From Promethearchaeota archaeon (GTDB lineage: Archaea > Asgardarchaeota > Lokiarchaeia > Sigyniarchaeales > SOKP01), in assembly GCA_016930515.1 (NCBI GenBank), contig JAFGGO010000087.1, forward strand, positions 1-45,569: a stretch of 45,569 bases of DNA, read 5' to 3'. Below are positions 1 through 8,931 of the stretch, piece by piece. The translations under genes and the position numbers were made by a program. Under the pieces are notes generated by a model that was given only the letters and a program-made list of their open reading frames with translations, did no database searches and had not been told where the DNA came from. Positions within the stretch are counted from its first letter, which is position 1, and every line of letters starts with the position of its first letter.

Positions 1-318
1 ATTGATATCGATAGTTATGGGTTGACAGCAAGTGATTTTTACGATTCCGATAAAGTTGTTCTTTTACGGTTTGCTTGCATGATAAAAACCAATAATTTTC
101 ATTCAATAATAGATTGGAAAGATATATTCAAGAATTTTCCCATAGCATTTAAAGAATTTGAATCGTTTTTTTCGAAAGAAAAAGTTACATGGTATATTAA
201 ACAATGTAGTTCGAATTTAAAATTAATTGTTAATAAAATATTAACGGAACCCGAGTATATTGAGATCTTAAAAGAAAATGAAAAATTTTGGAAAGATTTT
301 CAGAATAGAATTAAATGA
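1..318 (+). CDS. C-terminal part of an unrecognised protein (cut by window edge)
   Basis: The reading frame is open from the first base of the window and stops at 316-318, so this is the 3' end of a longer gene. A TTG at 22 could serve as a start, but the frame is also open before it. The visible part is about 105 residues. It is rich in Lys, Phe and Ile, has no cysteine cluster or membrane segment, and looks mostly helical. I do not recognise a family. The next gene is on the opposite strand and converges on it. Confidence 0.5.
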   Translation: MDIDSYGLTASDFYDSDKVVLLRFACMIKTNNFHSIIDWKDIFKNFPIAFKEFESFFSKEKVTWYIKQCSSNLKLIVNKILTEPEYIEILKENEKFWKDFQNRIK

Positions 319-388
319 TATATTTATTTGTAAATTAAACTATAAAGTAATGAAAAATTGAATATATAAAAAATAAAAAAAAGTAAAG

Positions 389-1324
389 TTAAGTTGTATT
401 TGATTTTTCTCCAGAACGCTTGTCTCTGATTTGATCCATGTGTTCAGCTGTTAAGAGGGAAATGCTTCTTTCCTTAGCCCAATCAACGCAACCTTTTAAA
501 GCTTTTTTCAAGAATATTCTCGGAACTCTAACTAATTTTGCACACGCTTCTTCCGTGAATTTTACATCAGGATCCATCCTATCCGCTGCGTATTGTACCG
601 TAGATATTTCGACTGCTTTGTTTTTTGGGATGGCTTCTGCATAAGGTGCCTTGAACTTAGCGATCCAGAAGTTTGTATTGTCTCGGTATCCGTAATCAAC
701 GGGAATGTTCGGAAAACCCTTTGAAGAAACTCCATCAACAATACAGCTTTTATATTCTGATTTCATTAAGATGTTATCGATTCTCAAGATAAAATGTGCT
801 CCGAACTCGCTCGTGATACCGTTAAAATCGTGATATGGTGGTGAATACCTTTCTTGAACTTCGTCCTTATCTGCTCCATCTAAATGACTGAGCCAGGTGC
901 ATTCAAAAACTTGATACGCCTCTCCAATTATTTTTGGATAATTTCCTTCTGGATCTTCTTTCTTTTTTTGACCATCAACTAAAGTAAAAATGCAATCTTT
1001 CATTTTTTCTTCTGTAGAATCGCCTGGAAACCCAAGTGCCACGCACTGTTTTATGAATTTTTTATCGTCTGGAACGAAGTTAAGGGAACATTTTTTTCTT
1101 TTGAGGATGTTCCTTGCCGTGTTTGAGTTGTTTCTCGCTTCAAGAAGCATGGTATAGTGATCTTTTCCTGCAATGTAGTAAGGAAATACGAGCGAATATG
1201 GTCCGATGTTAGTTTCTCCCTCATCGGTTAGAGAACCAATGGCGATGATAGGCATGGGAAAAAACGAGCTCGTTTGATAAAAGTTATCTAATATATTGAT
1301 CCGTTCAAAATTGTTTACTACCAT
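389..1324 (-). CDS. Flavin reductase-like FMN-binding protein with C-terminal PCP_red-like helical domain
   Basis: This 311-residue protein has an N-terminal half (about 15-220) that reads like the flavin reductase / FMN-binding split barrel, including the segment IGPYSLVFPYY and a following stretch ending in NTARNILK. Members of that family bind FMN and take part in flavin reduction or oxidoreduction. The last 45-50 residues (FTEEACAKLVRVP, then ALKGCVDWAKERSI and LLTAEHMDQIRDKR) resemble the small PCP_red domain, named from light-independent protochlorophyllide reductase and also found alone in other redox proteins. The fold assignments come from established family patterns; the substrate is unknown. 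The gene stands alone, with about 220 bases of AT-rich DNA before the divergent GH57 gene. The ATG at 1324 is the first in frame. Confidence 0.65.
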   Translation of the reverse strand: MVVNNFERINILDNFYQTSSFFPMPIIAIGSLTDEGETNIGPYSLVFPYYIAGKDHYTMLLEARNNSNTARNILKRKKCSLNFVPDDKKFIKQCVALGFPGDSTEEKMKDCIFTLVDGQKKKEDPEGNYPKIIGEAYQVFECTWLSHLDGADKDEVQERYSPPYHDFNGITSEFGAHFILRIDNILMKSEYKSCIVDGVSSKGFPNIPVDYGYRDNTNFWIAKFKAPYAEAIPKNKAVEISTVQYAADRMDPDVKFTEEACAKLVRVPRIFLKKALKGCVDWAKERSISLLTAEHMDQIRDKRSGEKSNTT

Positions 1325-1516
1325 TTAGGTGTTCTCGTTTATGTTTTAGCAATCTTATTCTTATTTTAATAAAATATTGCTTCAAAAAAAAAACAATTGA
1401 AATTTCAATTGTGAATTCGCATAATACGCGCAATTAAATGGAGAATTTTCACCTCAAAAATATATTTGTTTTAGAATGTAAAAAACATCTTTAATAAAGG
1501 GTATCTATTTATCTAG

Positions 1517-1527
1517 TATATAATCAT
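1517..1527 (+). promoter_or_regulatory. Candidate TATA box for the GH57 gene
   Basis: The AT-only stretch agtatataat lies about 25-30 bases before the ATG at 1549, the spacing expected of an archaeal TATA box feeding a nearly leaderless transcript. The assignment rests on position and composition alone. Confidence 0.4.
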
Positions 1528-1548
1528 CATATAAAACGGAAATTTAAA

Positions 1549-2811
1549 ATGACTACATATTGGGCTCCATTGCTACACATTTACCAACCTCCGACGCAAG
1601 AAATAGATATTTTAAGAAAGATCAATAAGGAATGTTATGTACCGTTATTTTCAGTTATTGAAAAAAACGATAATTCAAAATTTTGCTTGAATATTAACGG
1701 TGTTCTTATGGAACTTCTAAAAGAATACGGGATGGATGATACATTAGATTTATTAGACCAATTAGTAGTTGCGGGTAAGGTGGAAATCTTAGGTACGGGA
1801 AAATTTCATCCAATCTTACCTTTAATTCCAAAAGAGGAAGCATCTCGTCAAATTCGGATGAACGAGGAAAGTAATAGAAACGAATTCGGAGCTTCCTGGA
1901 TGCCAAGAGGATTTTTTCCTCCAGAAATGGCGATATCTACCGAAACAATAAATCTAATTGGTAATCTAGGGTATAAATGGGTCATCATGAGCGGAATTGC
2001 GTGTCCGACGGAAGAGAAAGGAATAGAATGGCCATACAATAAGATTTATTCTGCACCTAATGGAATGCTCCTGTATTTCAGGGACGACATTCTAAGTAAC
2101 AAAATCGCCTTTCAAAAAATTGGCGCTAAAGAATTCGTGCAAGCATTAGGTGAAATATATCCTGTAAAAGATAAAACCAAAAACGATAAAGATAAATATA
2201 TAATCACTGCAATGGACGGTGAAACTTTTGGACATCACATTCCTAACTATGAAAAAGTTTTTCTTGCTAAAACTCTAGATTTAGTAAACAAGGAATCAGA
2301 CATTGAAACAATTTTCATTTCAGATTTATCCCAAAAATTTCCAATTGACAAGAAAAAAATCCTTCCCCGGAACTCGTCCTGGAGTACGAATTACGAAGAT
2401 CTAAAAGCAAGTGTTCCATATCCCTTATGGAAGCATCCTGATAATAATGTACATAAATATTATTGGAAAATTCTAAAAAGCCTGAATCGCCTGCTAAAAA
2501 TGGCATCAAAAATAGATCATAGCTCTAATTGGGACATTGAAAATTATTACAACACGGCACGTTGGTTTTACGATCGTGGAATACATTCTTGTCCTCCCTG
2601 GTGGGCAAATTTCGATCGTGGTATGTGGAGTCCCAATCTCATCTATAAGGGTGTGGAATTGCTAATAAGATCTTCCTTAAATGCACAACTTGCCCTGGTT
2701 CACGCTAAGAATGAAGAAGGAGAGGGATATTTTGATAGTATTTCGTATTACCACGGATTACTTTTAATGGAACTTTATAATACGACCAAACACAATTTAA
2801 AAAAATTATAA
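1549..2811 (+). CDS. Glycoside hydrolase family 57 protein (amylase/glucanotransferase-like)
   Basis: This 420-residue protein shows the signatures of GH57. It has an N-terminal LLHIYQPP, in the position of the family HxQP motif. The block GFFPPEMA holds the likely nucleophile Glu126. The block MDGETFGHH holds the likely acid Asp223. GH57 enzymes act on alpha-glucans (alpha-amylase, 4-alpha-glucanotransferase, branching enzyme, galactosidase). The exact substrate cannot be read from the sequence. The protein is short for the family and has no signal peptide, so it probably works in the cytoplasm on storage or maltodextrin-type glucans. A TATA-like stretch, agtatataat, lies about 30 bases before the ATG, so the transcript leader should be short. 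The next gene follows after 23 bases. Confidence 0.82.
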   Translation: MTTYWAPLLHIYQPPTQEIDILRKINKECYVPLFSVIEKNDNSKFCLNINGVLMELLKEYGMDDTLDLLDQLVVAGKVEILGTGKFHPILPLIPKEEASRQIRMNEESNRNEFGASWMPRGFFPPEMAISTETINLIGNLGYKWVIMSGIACPTEEKGIEWPYNKIYSAPNGMLLYFRDDILSNKIAFQKIGAKEFVQALGEIYPVKDKTKNDKDKYIITAMDGETFGHHIPNYEKVFLAKTLDLVNKESDIETIFISDLSQKFPIDKKKILPRNSSWSTNYEDLKASVPYPLWKHPDNNVHKYYWKILKSLNRLLKMASKIDHSSNWDIENYYNTARWFYDRGIHSCPPWWANFDRGMWSPNLIYKGVELLIRSSLNAQLALVHAKNEEGEGYFDSISYYHGLLLMELYNTTKHNLKKL

Positions 2812-2834
2812 AAATTTTAAATCTTAAATCAGAT

Positions 2835-3893
2835 ATGAACGAAAAGACCGAAACAGTTTGCAATTATTGTGGTGCTAGGTTTGAAAGCCTAAAAATTTAC
2901 TGTCCTGAATGTGGAAAATTAATCGATAATGTTCCATCTTTAAAAAAACAAACACTTAAAACAATAAATAAAAAAAGAATATGTAAAGGATGTGGTTCTA
3001 CAATAGAATCAAAATCCTTGGAGCAATGTCCAATATGCAACACGGTTCTTGATCAAATTCCTGAGATTGCTGAGAATCGAGATAAAAAAGAATTTGGACT
3101 GATATTTGATAGTAGAGGTCGAAAACTTGAACCAATAATAAATAAAAAATACTGGAATTATAAAGAGGGTATTAAAGTATTTGAACTCTCTATATTGAAT
3201 TATGTCATCACTTATATATTATTATTGAGTGTTCTAATTGTTCCAGATACTCAATCGAATGATCCTTCGTTTATAACTTTAATTTTAGAAATGCTTCCAC
3301 GAATATCCTTAATAGCATACCCTCTTTATTATATAATTTCAAAAAAACACGATTATTCTAAGCTTGGTTTTGATTCAAATCCTAAAAAAATAATTATAGC
3401 TTTTATTCTTGGGATTATAGGCTCGCTAGCATTGTTATTCTCAAATTTCGGAATGGAATTAATCCTTAATAGATTTATTTCTGTGGATTCTCCAGGATTT
3501 ATTGAGTATTTCAATAATCTTTCATTGATTAAAGCCATTCTTGGTTCTTCGGTAATTTTTGTGATTATTTATTTATTAATCTCAAGTTTAGCGATCGTAG
3601 CCGTTGAGCTAGCCTATCGAGGTGTTTTACATCGTTCGTTAAGGGCTAGGTTTGGTTCAACAATTAAGGCAAGAAGTGTTGTGGTAATACTCTCATCGCT
3701 TATATACGGGAGCATTGAAAGCTTTTTTTTCTTTCCTGCTGATTTAGTGTTAGGCGTGTTTATTTTCATAAATTATATTGCGATGTTTATCATTCTTGGT
3801 GTGATATATGAATTTAAATCGAATTTATACACGACTATAATTGCTCATGTACTATTTAATACAATATGGGTTGTTGTATTTGTTTTTTTTTAA
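2835..3893 (+). CDS. Double zinc-ribbon, CPBP (CAAX protease-like) membrane protein
   Basis: This 352-residue protein has two N-terminal zinc ribbons, CNYCGARF...CPECGKLI (about 9-31) and CKGCGST...CPICNTV (about 50-73). About seven hydrophobic helices follow, from about residue 115. The C-terminal half matches the CPBP/Abi intramembrane protease family: VELAYRGVLHRSL stands for motif 1, and AHVLFNTIW carries the H-x3-N of motif 3. Motif 1 has Val-Glu instead of Glu-Glu. The middle motif, normally with a histidine, reads LIYGSIES here and has none. The protein may therefore be catalytically weak or inactive. It follows the GH57 gene by 23 bases on the same strand, but no functional link is evident. 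The zinc ribbons should face the cytoplasm. Confidence 0.7.
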   Translation: MNEKTETVCNYCGARFESLKIYCPECGKLIDNVPSLKKQTLKTINKKRICKGCGSTIESKSLEQCPICNTVLDQIPEIAENRDKKEFGLIFDSRGRKLEPIINKKYWNYKEGIKVFELSILNYVITYILLLSVLIVPDTQSNDPSFITLILEMLPRISLIAYPLYYIISKKHDYSKLGFDSNPKKIIIAFILGIIGSLALLFSNFGMELILNRFISVDSPGFIEYFNNLSLIKAILGSSVIFVIIYLLISSLAIVAVELAYRGVLHRSLRARFGSTIKARSVVVILSSLIYGSIESFFFFPADLVLGVFIFINYIAMFIILGVIYEFKSNLYTTIIAHVLFNTIWVVVFVFF

Positions 3894-4004
3894 ATAAGTC
3901 GCCCTTAATAAATAAATTTAATACTTGAAAAATCACTTAACTCTTCTAGTATTTTTAATGTTGAATGCTTTGATTATTTAATTACTATTTCGAGAGTACT
4001 TAGC

Positions 4005-4727
4005 GTGGGAAGAGCAATCTATCGTAACAAGGGTTCAAAAGAAAACATCGTAATTTCAATCGCAGGCGCACACGGGGTTGGAAAATCCACGGTTTTTTCG
4101 CTTTTAAAACGAAAATCAGACGCTAAAGGAGATTCCAAGCTAAGATTCTTTCCTGAACGATATATAAAAAAACCCCCTTTTCCTTTTGGATCTTCCGACA
4201 AGCAAATCGCCTTCAGGAGCGAAATCCATTTTTTACAGCAATTTATAAAGAGAAATCAAAGTGTCTCAAACTTCGACGAAAAATACAACGGGAGGATACT
4301 AATTTTAGATCGAACGCCCTTATGCGTTCTGATATATTCGAAAAGCTTGAACCTGAAAGAAAAGGATTATAACCTCATTCTCGACACGTATAGATCCGTT
4401 AAATGGAAAGAGGATTATATAATTTATCTTTCGGCAAAACCCGAAACAATTTTGAGGAGGATCATCCAGAGGGGCTCACTGGATCATATGAGAAAGGAAT
4501 GGAACGAATACGAAAAAAATTACTTGCTTTCGATATTATCCTACTACAATCAATTCTTGCTTTCTCAGAAAGATAAGGGAAATCTTTTTGTTATAGATAC
4601 GGATAGGCTCGATCCAGAAGATGTGGTCTTGGAAATCGAAAAAATCATTTTCAGTGTAGCGGGTTATTCTTTTAAAACGCGTTTAAAAACGCCAAAAACC
4701 CAGATGAATATAAACAAATTCTTTTAG
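4005..4727 (+). CDS. P-loop nucleoside/nucleotide kinase-like protein
   Basis: This 240-residue protein starts at GTG 4005. The Walker A motif GAHGVGKST lies at about residues 21-29. An LDRTPLC segment near residue 100 stands where thymidylate and deoxynucleoside kinases carry their DR[YST] motif. A later AKPETILRRIIQRG looks like the Arg-rich lid. The pattern resembles dNK/thymidylate-kinase-like AAA_28 P-loop kinases that phosphorylate a nucleoside, nucleotide or related small molecule. The substrate is not determinable. It is a single gene with AT-rich flanks and no obvious operon partner. Confidence 0.65.
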   Translation: MGRAIYRNKGSKENIVISIAGAHGVGKSTVFSLLKRKSDAKGDSKLRFFPERYIKKPPFPFGSSDKQIAFRSEIHFLQQFIKRNQSVSNFDEKYNGRILILDRTPLCVLIYSKSLNLKEKDYNLILDTYRSVKWKEDYIIYLSAKPETILRRIIQRGSLDHMRKEWNEYEKNYLLSILSYYNQFLLSQKDKGNLFVIDTDRLDPEDVVLEIEKIIFSVAGYSFKTRLKTPKTQMNINKFF

Positions 4728-4928
4728 GAAGTCTTAGAAACCTCAATTATCAAATCATTTTTTCTTTTTAGAATGAGATCATTGTTATATTTAATTAATG
4801 CTTTTATTATAATCTTACATTCGCATGACATAAATATATTAAGAATGTATATTATGATATATCCTAGAGGATTAGTAAAAAAATTGATATCAAAAACTAC
4901 AAATCGTTATAAATATTAATGAGAAATC

Positions 4929-5894
4929 ATGTCTGAAATAGCCGCACCTATTCGGGAAAAGATGATGTTTTTATTGAAAGATGAAGAGCAGAAAACCGAT
5001 TTACAAGGACTTTCTATAATATCCCGAATCGGAATGAAAATTGTATCTGCGAATTCCATGGAACTAGACGCGGATGCTAGTTCTGCATCGTGTACGGCTT
5101 TAATAGACCTGGGACTTCGACTTTCTGACGCTACTAATCATGGATCTTTAACGGAAATAGTACTTCACAACGCAGGCGGTTATAGCATTGTAGTCGCCAT
5201 AAATGACGAGTTTATTATATTTTGTGGTTTAAAAGCTCAACCAAGAATCGGATATTATTTGGGATATCTAAGAGAATTAGCTATAAAACTCCGCATTCTT
5301 ATCTCAGGAGAGGAGATAACGGAGCTCTCGATGAAGCTGGAAGAATCTAAGGCTGAAAAGGCAAAACAAGAAGAAAAGATCGAAGAAGAAAAGGAAACCA
5401 CATTCAAACCTTCCATCGAGCAGGACAAGGCAGCTTTAGATGGGCTTTTAACCTTTTTAGACGATTGGGACGCAGAAGAAAAAGCAGCAATGGGTGTTAT
5501 AGACGAATTCGAAGACCTTGAAGGGGGAAATAATATCGTAAGTATTCCTGGAACTGCTATAATGGGAACTAATCCTCCTTCTAGTAGTCAAAGTGTGATT
5601 AGTAGTAAAGAGCCTCAATTTGAGGTTTATGAAGACGAAGTTCCTCCCATTCCCCTTGAAGATTATACTCCAATGGAAATAGAGGACGAAACAAGACAAG
5701 AAGCTCCCGTTATACTCTCTCAGGCAGAAACATTGCCCCCTTTCGATAATTTACCGTCCTTTGACGAAATAAATGTTCCTGATTTTGATTCTATTTCCAA
5801 AGACACTGAATATGATGTTGAATTTGTATTAGACGAGGAATCTGACGCTTTAGACTCTGTCTTGAAAGATTTAGGATGGGACGAGGAAAACTAG
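4929..5894 (+). CDS. Roadblock/LC7-domain protein with long acidic tail
   Basis: This 321-residue protein has an N-terminal region (about 1-130) that reads as a Roadblock/LC7 domain: LQGLSIISRIGMKIVS, then LTEIVLHNAGGYSIVVAIND and EFIIFCGLKAQPRIGYYLGYLRELA. Such domains dimerise, and in bacteria, archaea and eukaryotes they partner small GTPases (MglB-, Ragulator- or longin-like roles). The domain is followed by a charged coiled stretch (about 135-165) and then roughly 150 low-complexity residues dominated by Glu, Asp, Pro and Ser, probably disordered. Most archaeal Roadblock proteins I know of are only about 110-140 residues, so the tail is unusual. A Rab-like GTPase is encoded 6 kb away; no direct link is shown. 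Confidence 0.75.
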   Translation: MSEIAAPIREKMMFLLKDEEQKTDLQGLSIISRIGMKIVSANSMELDADASSASCTALIDLGLRLSDATNHGSLTEIVLHNAGGYSIVVAINDEFIIFCGLKAQPRIGYYLGYLRELAIKLRILISGEEITELSMKLEESKAEKAKQEEKIEEEKETTFKPSIEQDKAALDGLLTFLDDWDAEEKAAMGVIDEFEDLEGGNNIVSIPGTAIMGTNPPSSSQSVISSKEPQFEVYEDEVPPIPLEDYTPMEIEDETRQEAPVILSQAETLPPFDNLPSFDEINVPDFDSISKDTEYDVEFVLDEESDALDSVLKDLGWDEEN

Positions 5895-5953
5895 CGCGAC
5901 ATGCCTTGAAAAAAGAATTCGAAAAGAAAAAATAGGTTCTATTCATATTTTAC

Positions 5954-7318
5954 TTGATGAGTATTTTAAATAAGGTTCTAAATATTTTAGATGAACATTA
6001 CCTTTGTCTGCATTGTTTAGGACGGATGTTTGCCTTGTTAGGTACCCATACGACCAATGATGAAAGGGGTAGCTCCCTTCTTCTAACACTTACTCTTGAA
6101 AATCACGCAACATATCTCTCAAAAGATAAAGAATCCGCACAAATCGCTATAAAGAATCTGAATTTGTTAGCAAACAATGCAAGGTTTGAACCCGCTCGAA
6201 AAGTATTGGAACAGGAAGGATTCAGCACATTCTCAAATAATAATGAAGAAAATTGTTTTTTATGCAGAAATATTTTTGAGAACACATCTGAATACATTAA
6301 GGCAGGGATAAAAGTCTTAGAATCAATAGAATTTGAAAATTTTTTGATAGGTACGAGTCTTGATCCAGAAATAATAAATAAGGAGGATCAATTTAAATCA
6401 AAATACAACCTAATCGAATCAGAATCTTTTAAAAGTCATTTTAATCGGGAGATTGGTCGTAAAATGGCCTTAAAATTGAACAAACCATCAGAGTTTAATA
6501 ATCCAGAAGTAACGCTAGTATACTCTCTCGGATACGAATCTTTCTCTATAGAAACGATGACAAAATCAGTGTTTATTCGAGGGAGATACAATAAACTGAT
6601 TAGAGGAATTCCGCAAACTCATTGGGATTGTAGGGCCTGTCAAGGGAGAGGATGTGAAAAATGTGATAATACTGGAAAACAATACATGACTAGCGTTGAG
6701 GAACTAATCTCTCCAGAATTTCTAAGACAGTCCTTAGCTCAAGGTACAAAATTTCATGGTGCAGGAAGAGAAGATATAGATGTAAGAATGTTGGGAGATG
6801 GGCGGCCTTTCGTACTCGAGCTTATTAGACCTATTAAGAGAAGATTGAATTTGAATAATATTGAAAAAATTACAAATAAAAAAAATAAGAAAAAGATACG
6901 AATTAGCCAACTTGATTTTGCATCTAAAAAAGATGTTATTAAAATCAAAACAAATTCTGAGCACTCAAGAAAAAGCTATAAGGCTATCGGACAAATTAAT
7001 CTAAAGATAACTAAAGAAGAATTTGACCTAAAAGTAAAAAAGCTCAAAGAATTAATTGTAGGGAACGAAATAAACCAAAGAACTCCAATAAGGGTTTCTC
7101 ATCGCAGGTCAGATAAATATAGAACGAAATTTATTCACGATATTCAAGCCAAATATTTAAAGCCTAATTTATTTGAGTTTTATATTGAAGTTCAAGGCGG
7201 TACCTATATTAAGGAACTCATTCACGGCGATAACGGGAGAACAACTCCCTCTTTTTCCGATATCTTTGGAACTCCCATGATATGCAAGGAATTGGATGTC
7301 ATTGAAATTTTTCAATGA
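5954..7318 (+). CDS. pus10: tRNA pseudouridine synthase Pus10
   Basis: This 454-residue protein matches archaeal Pus10, which makes pseudouridine at position 54 and/or 55 of the tRNA T-loop. An N-terminal zinc-binding module is visible as CLHCLGRMF and CFLCRN. In the middle, WDCRACQGRGCEKCDNTGK is the family Cys-rich insertion. The catalytic block FHGAGREDIDVRMLGDGRPF carries the catalytic Asp in EDIDVRMLG. The C-terminal part (EFYIEVQGGTYIKELIHGD) matches the end of the fold. Length is typical. The ATG at 5957, one codon in, is equally possible as the start. The gene sits between the Roadblock gene and the eL21-rpoF cluster on the same strand. Confidence 0.92.
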   Translation: MMSILNKVLNILDEHYLCLHCLGRMFALLGTHTTNDERGSSLLLTLTLENHATYLSKDKESAQIAIKNLNLLANNARFEPARKVLEQEGFSTFSNNNEENCFLCRNIFENTSEYIKAGIKVLESIEFENFLIGTSLDPEIINKEDQFKSKYNLIESESFKSHFNREIGRKMALKLNKPSEFNNPEVTLVYSLGYESFSIETMTKSVFIRGRYNKLIRGIPQTHWDCRACQGRGCEKCDNTGKQYMTSVEELISPEFLRQSLAQGTKFHGAGREDIDVRMLGDGRPFVLELIRPIKRRLNLNNIEKITNKKNKKKIRISQLDFASKKDVIKIKTNSEHSRKSYKAIGQINLKITKEEFDLKVKKLKELIVGNEINQRTPIRVSHRRSDKYRTKFIHDIQAKYLKPNLFEFYIEVQGGTYIKELIHGDNGRTTPSFSDIFGTPMICKELDVIEIFQ

Positions 7319-7417
7319 TTCTCAATAATCAATTTTTAATAAAATTGATAAATTATCGCTCATTCAATTATCTATTATTAGATCAAAATAAGTACATTCA
7401 TTACAAGGTGTTTATAT

Positions 7418-7732
7418 TTGACATTACACAAGGGATATCGAAATAAAACCCGTAAGAGACACAGAAAAAATGTAAGAAGTAAGGGTCTTGGGTCGATCGA
7501 AAAATACTTGGTTGATTTCGATGTTAGCGCAAAAGTAGATATTATCACTGACCCCTCCCAACATAAACGAGGGATGCCTCACCGACGCTATCACGGCAGA
7601 ACAGGAACAATTATCGGAACTCGAGGGCGTTGCTACATTGTTAGCGTGAGTTTGGGTGAAGCTACAAAAACCCTAATTATTGGGAAGGAACATCTTAGAC
7701 TAAATCACGACTATATTAATAAAATTAGGTGA
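7418..7732 (+). CDS. rpl21e: Large-subunit ribosomal protein eL21 (L21e)
   Basis: This 104-residue basic protein matches archaeal eL21: LHKGYRNKTRKRHRK at the N-terminus, then QHKRGMPHRRYHGRTG and IIGTRGRCYIVSV in the core. It is a structural protein of the 50S subunit. The only reasonable start is TTG at 7418, which gives the expected N-terminus. It heads the conserved archaeal cluster eL21 - rpoF - DUF655 - rsmA - HemK2. The stop is 7 bases from the rpoF start, so the two are almost certainly co-transcribed. Confidence 0.94.
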   Translation: MTLHKGYRNKTRKRHRKNVRSKGLGSIEKYLVDFDVSAKVDIITDPSQHKRGMPHRRYHGRTGTIIGTRGRCYIVSVSLGEATKTLIIGKEHLRLNHDYINKIR

Positions 7733-7739
7733 ACGAGGA

Positions 7740-8105
7740 ATGTCTGGCCAAAAATTAGACGAAGAATTGGTTTCAATTCCAGAAGTTAAAGAAATCATGG
7801 AAAAAGTAAAGGAAAAGATATTAGAAATAGACTCTGAAGAAGGTATGACTCATTTTCAAGAAATAACCTATAATTACGTGAATAAATTCGCTAAAATGTC
7901 CTTACAGAGCGCAAGAAAAATTCAAAAACTACTCACCGAAAAATACGAATTGGAAGAACTTTACGCCGTAAATATTGTAAATATCGATCCCACAACGGTT
8001 CCCGAGCTTAAAGTAATACTAGAAAAATCTTTTAAGGGTAAATCGCTCACCGATGACGAATTACAGGAAATGTTGTACCAAATCGAGGACTTCAAAAGTT
8101 CTTAA
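7740..8105 (+). CDS. rpoF: DNA-directed RNA polymerase subunit F (Rpb4)
   Basis: This 121-residue protein corresponds to archaeal RpoF/Rpb4, which with Rpb7 (RpoE) forms the stalk of RNA polymerase. It has the helical Rpb4 pattern: an N-terminal VSIPEVKEIM, then YNYVNKFAKMSLQSARKIQKLL in the middle, and a C-terminal HRDC-like segment around TTVPELKVILEK. The gene order with eL21 upstream and DUF655/rsmA downstream is the standard archaeal arrangement and strengthens the call. It begins 7 bases after eL21, with gaacgagga as the likely ribosome-binding site. Confidence 0.9.
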   Translation: MSGQKLDEELVSIPEVKEIMEKVKEKILEIDSEEGMTHFQEITYNYVNKFAKMSLQSARKIQKLLTEKYELEELYAVNIVNIDPTTVPELKVILEKSFKGKSLTDDELQEMLYQIEDFKSS

Positions 8106-8272
8106 AGAATCACCCTATTTTAATCCGCTTATCGCATTTATTTGATTTTTAACACCGAAGAATTTATATAGATGTGAAGGCTTTAATTTTAATGAAAGTT
8201 TAGGTTTATCAATTGCAAAATATCAAATAGTAATGGTTTCTACAACAATTAATATTAAGAGAACGGTTTTAC

Positions 8273-8926
8273 ATGGAAAAAAGATATCAAGATCGATCCA
8301 GGAGGTCTTCTCAAAGGAGACCTCCTCAGGACAGGGGTCCCCGAAAAAAAAGGCAATTTATAAAGAAAGAGAGGGACTTGATAGTTCTAGATATTTTACT
8401 TCATGGACATCCCGAAGATAATAAGCCTACTTGGGTCAAAGTTCCCCTATCTCAAATAATTACTTTCCCTGATTTCGTGCTTTACGAGGTAAAGATCAAT
8501 AAAGATTCGAGCATTAGAGTCCAAGAAAAAGGGACTTATGAAAAATTTTTGAATGAAAGAAAGATGGGTGATGTCATAAAAAAAATCGATTATAACGATC
8601 TAACTCCAACTTCAAAAGCCATTATTCAACCCGTTCTCGAAGCAGAAGTTTTAAATTATGAAGAAGAATTTATCAATTTTTTCAACAAATCAACATCAAT
8701 CACTCCTCGAATGCACGCGCTCAAGTTGATTCCTGGAATAGGACAGAAACACATGTGGGAGATAATAGAAGCTCGCCAGAAACAGAATTTCAGCACATTC
8801 CAAGACATCGCAGATAGAACGAGCGTTGCGCACCCTGCGAGGCAAGTAGCCTTGAGGATCATCAAAGAACTACAACGGGACGGAATTAAATACTATCTCT
8901 TTTCCAAAACAAAACAATACGAATAG
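8273..8926 (+). CDS. DUF655 family OB-fold/helix-hairpin-helix protein
   Basis: This 217-residue protein begins with about 30 Arg/Gln/Pro-rich residues. The DUF655 pattern follows: LIVLDILLHGHPED near residue 40, an OB-like strand region, and a C-terminal helix-hairpin-helix segment (LKLIPGIGQKHMWEIIEAR). DUF655 proteins are conserved in archaea between rpoF and rsmA and are thought to bind nucleic acid; no enzymatic function is established. The ATG at 8273 gives the family N-terminus, although a longer overlapping frame exists. The first 60 bases contain a strong inverted repeat (see the separate entry). It is separated from rsmA by 5 bases. Confidence 0.85.
   Translation: MEKRYQDRSRRSSQRRPPQDRGPRKKRQFIKKERDLIVLDILLHGHPEDNKPTWVKVPLSQIITFPDFVLYEVKINKDSSIRVQEKGTYEKFLNERKMGDVIKKIDYNDLTPTSKAIIQPVLEAEVLNYEEEFINFFNKSTSITPRMHALKLIPGIGQKHMWEIIEARQKQNFSTFQDIADRTSVAHPARQVALRIIKELQRDGIKYYLFSKTKQYE
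8300..8326 (+). repeat. 9-bp inverted repeat (hairpin) at the start of the DUF655 coding region
   Basis: The arms aggaggtct (8300-8308) and agacctcct (8318-8326) are perfectly complementary around a 9-base loop. The 5' arm contains an anti-16S-like GGAGG. It lies 27 bases into the coding region. It may simply encode the Arg-rich tail, or it may be an RNA hairpin affecting translation. Confidence 0.6.
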
Positions 8927-8931
8927 TTCCA

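Noticed and set aside
8233..8421. 62-codon frame overlapping the start of DUF655
   Set aside because: It is a different frame of the DUF655 gene, which carries the family match.
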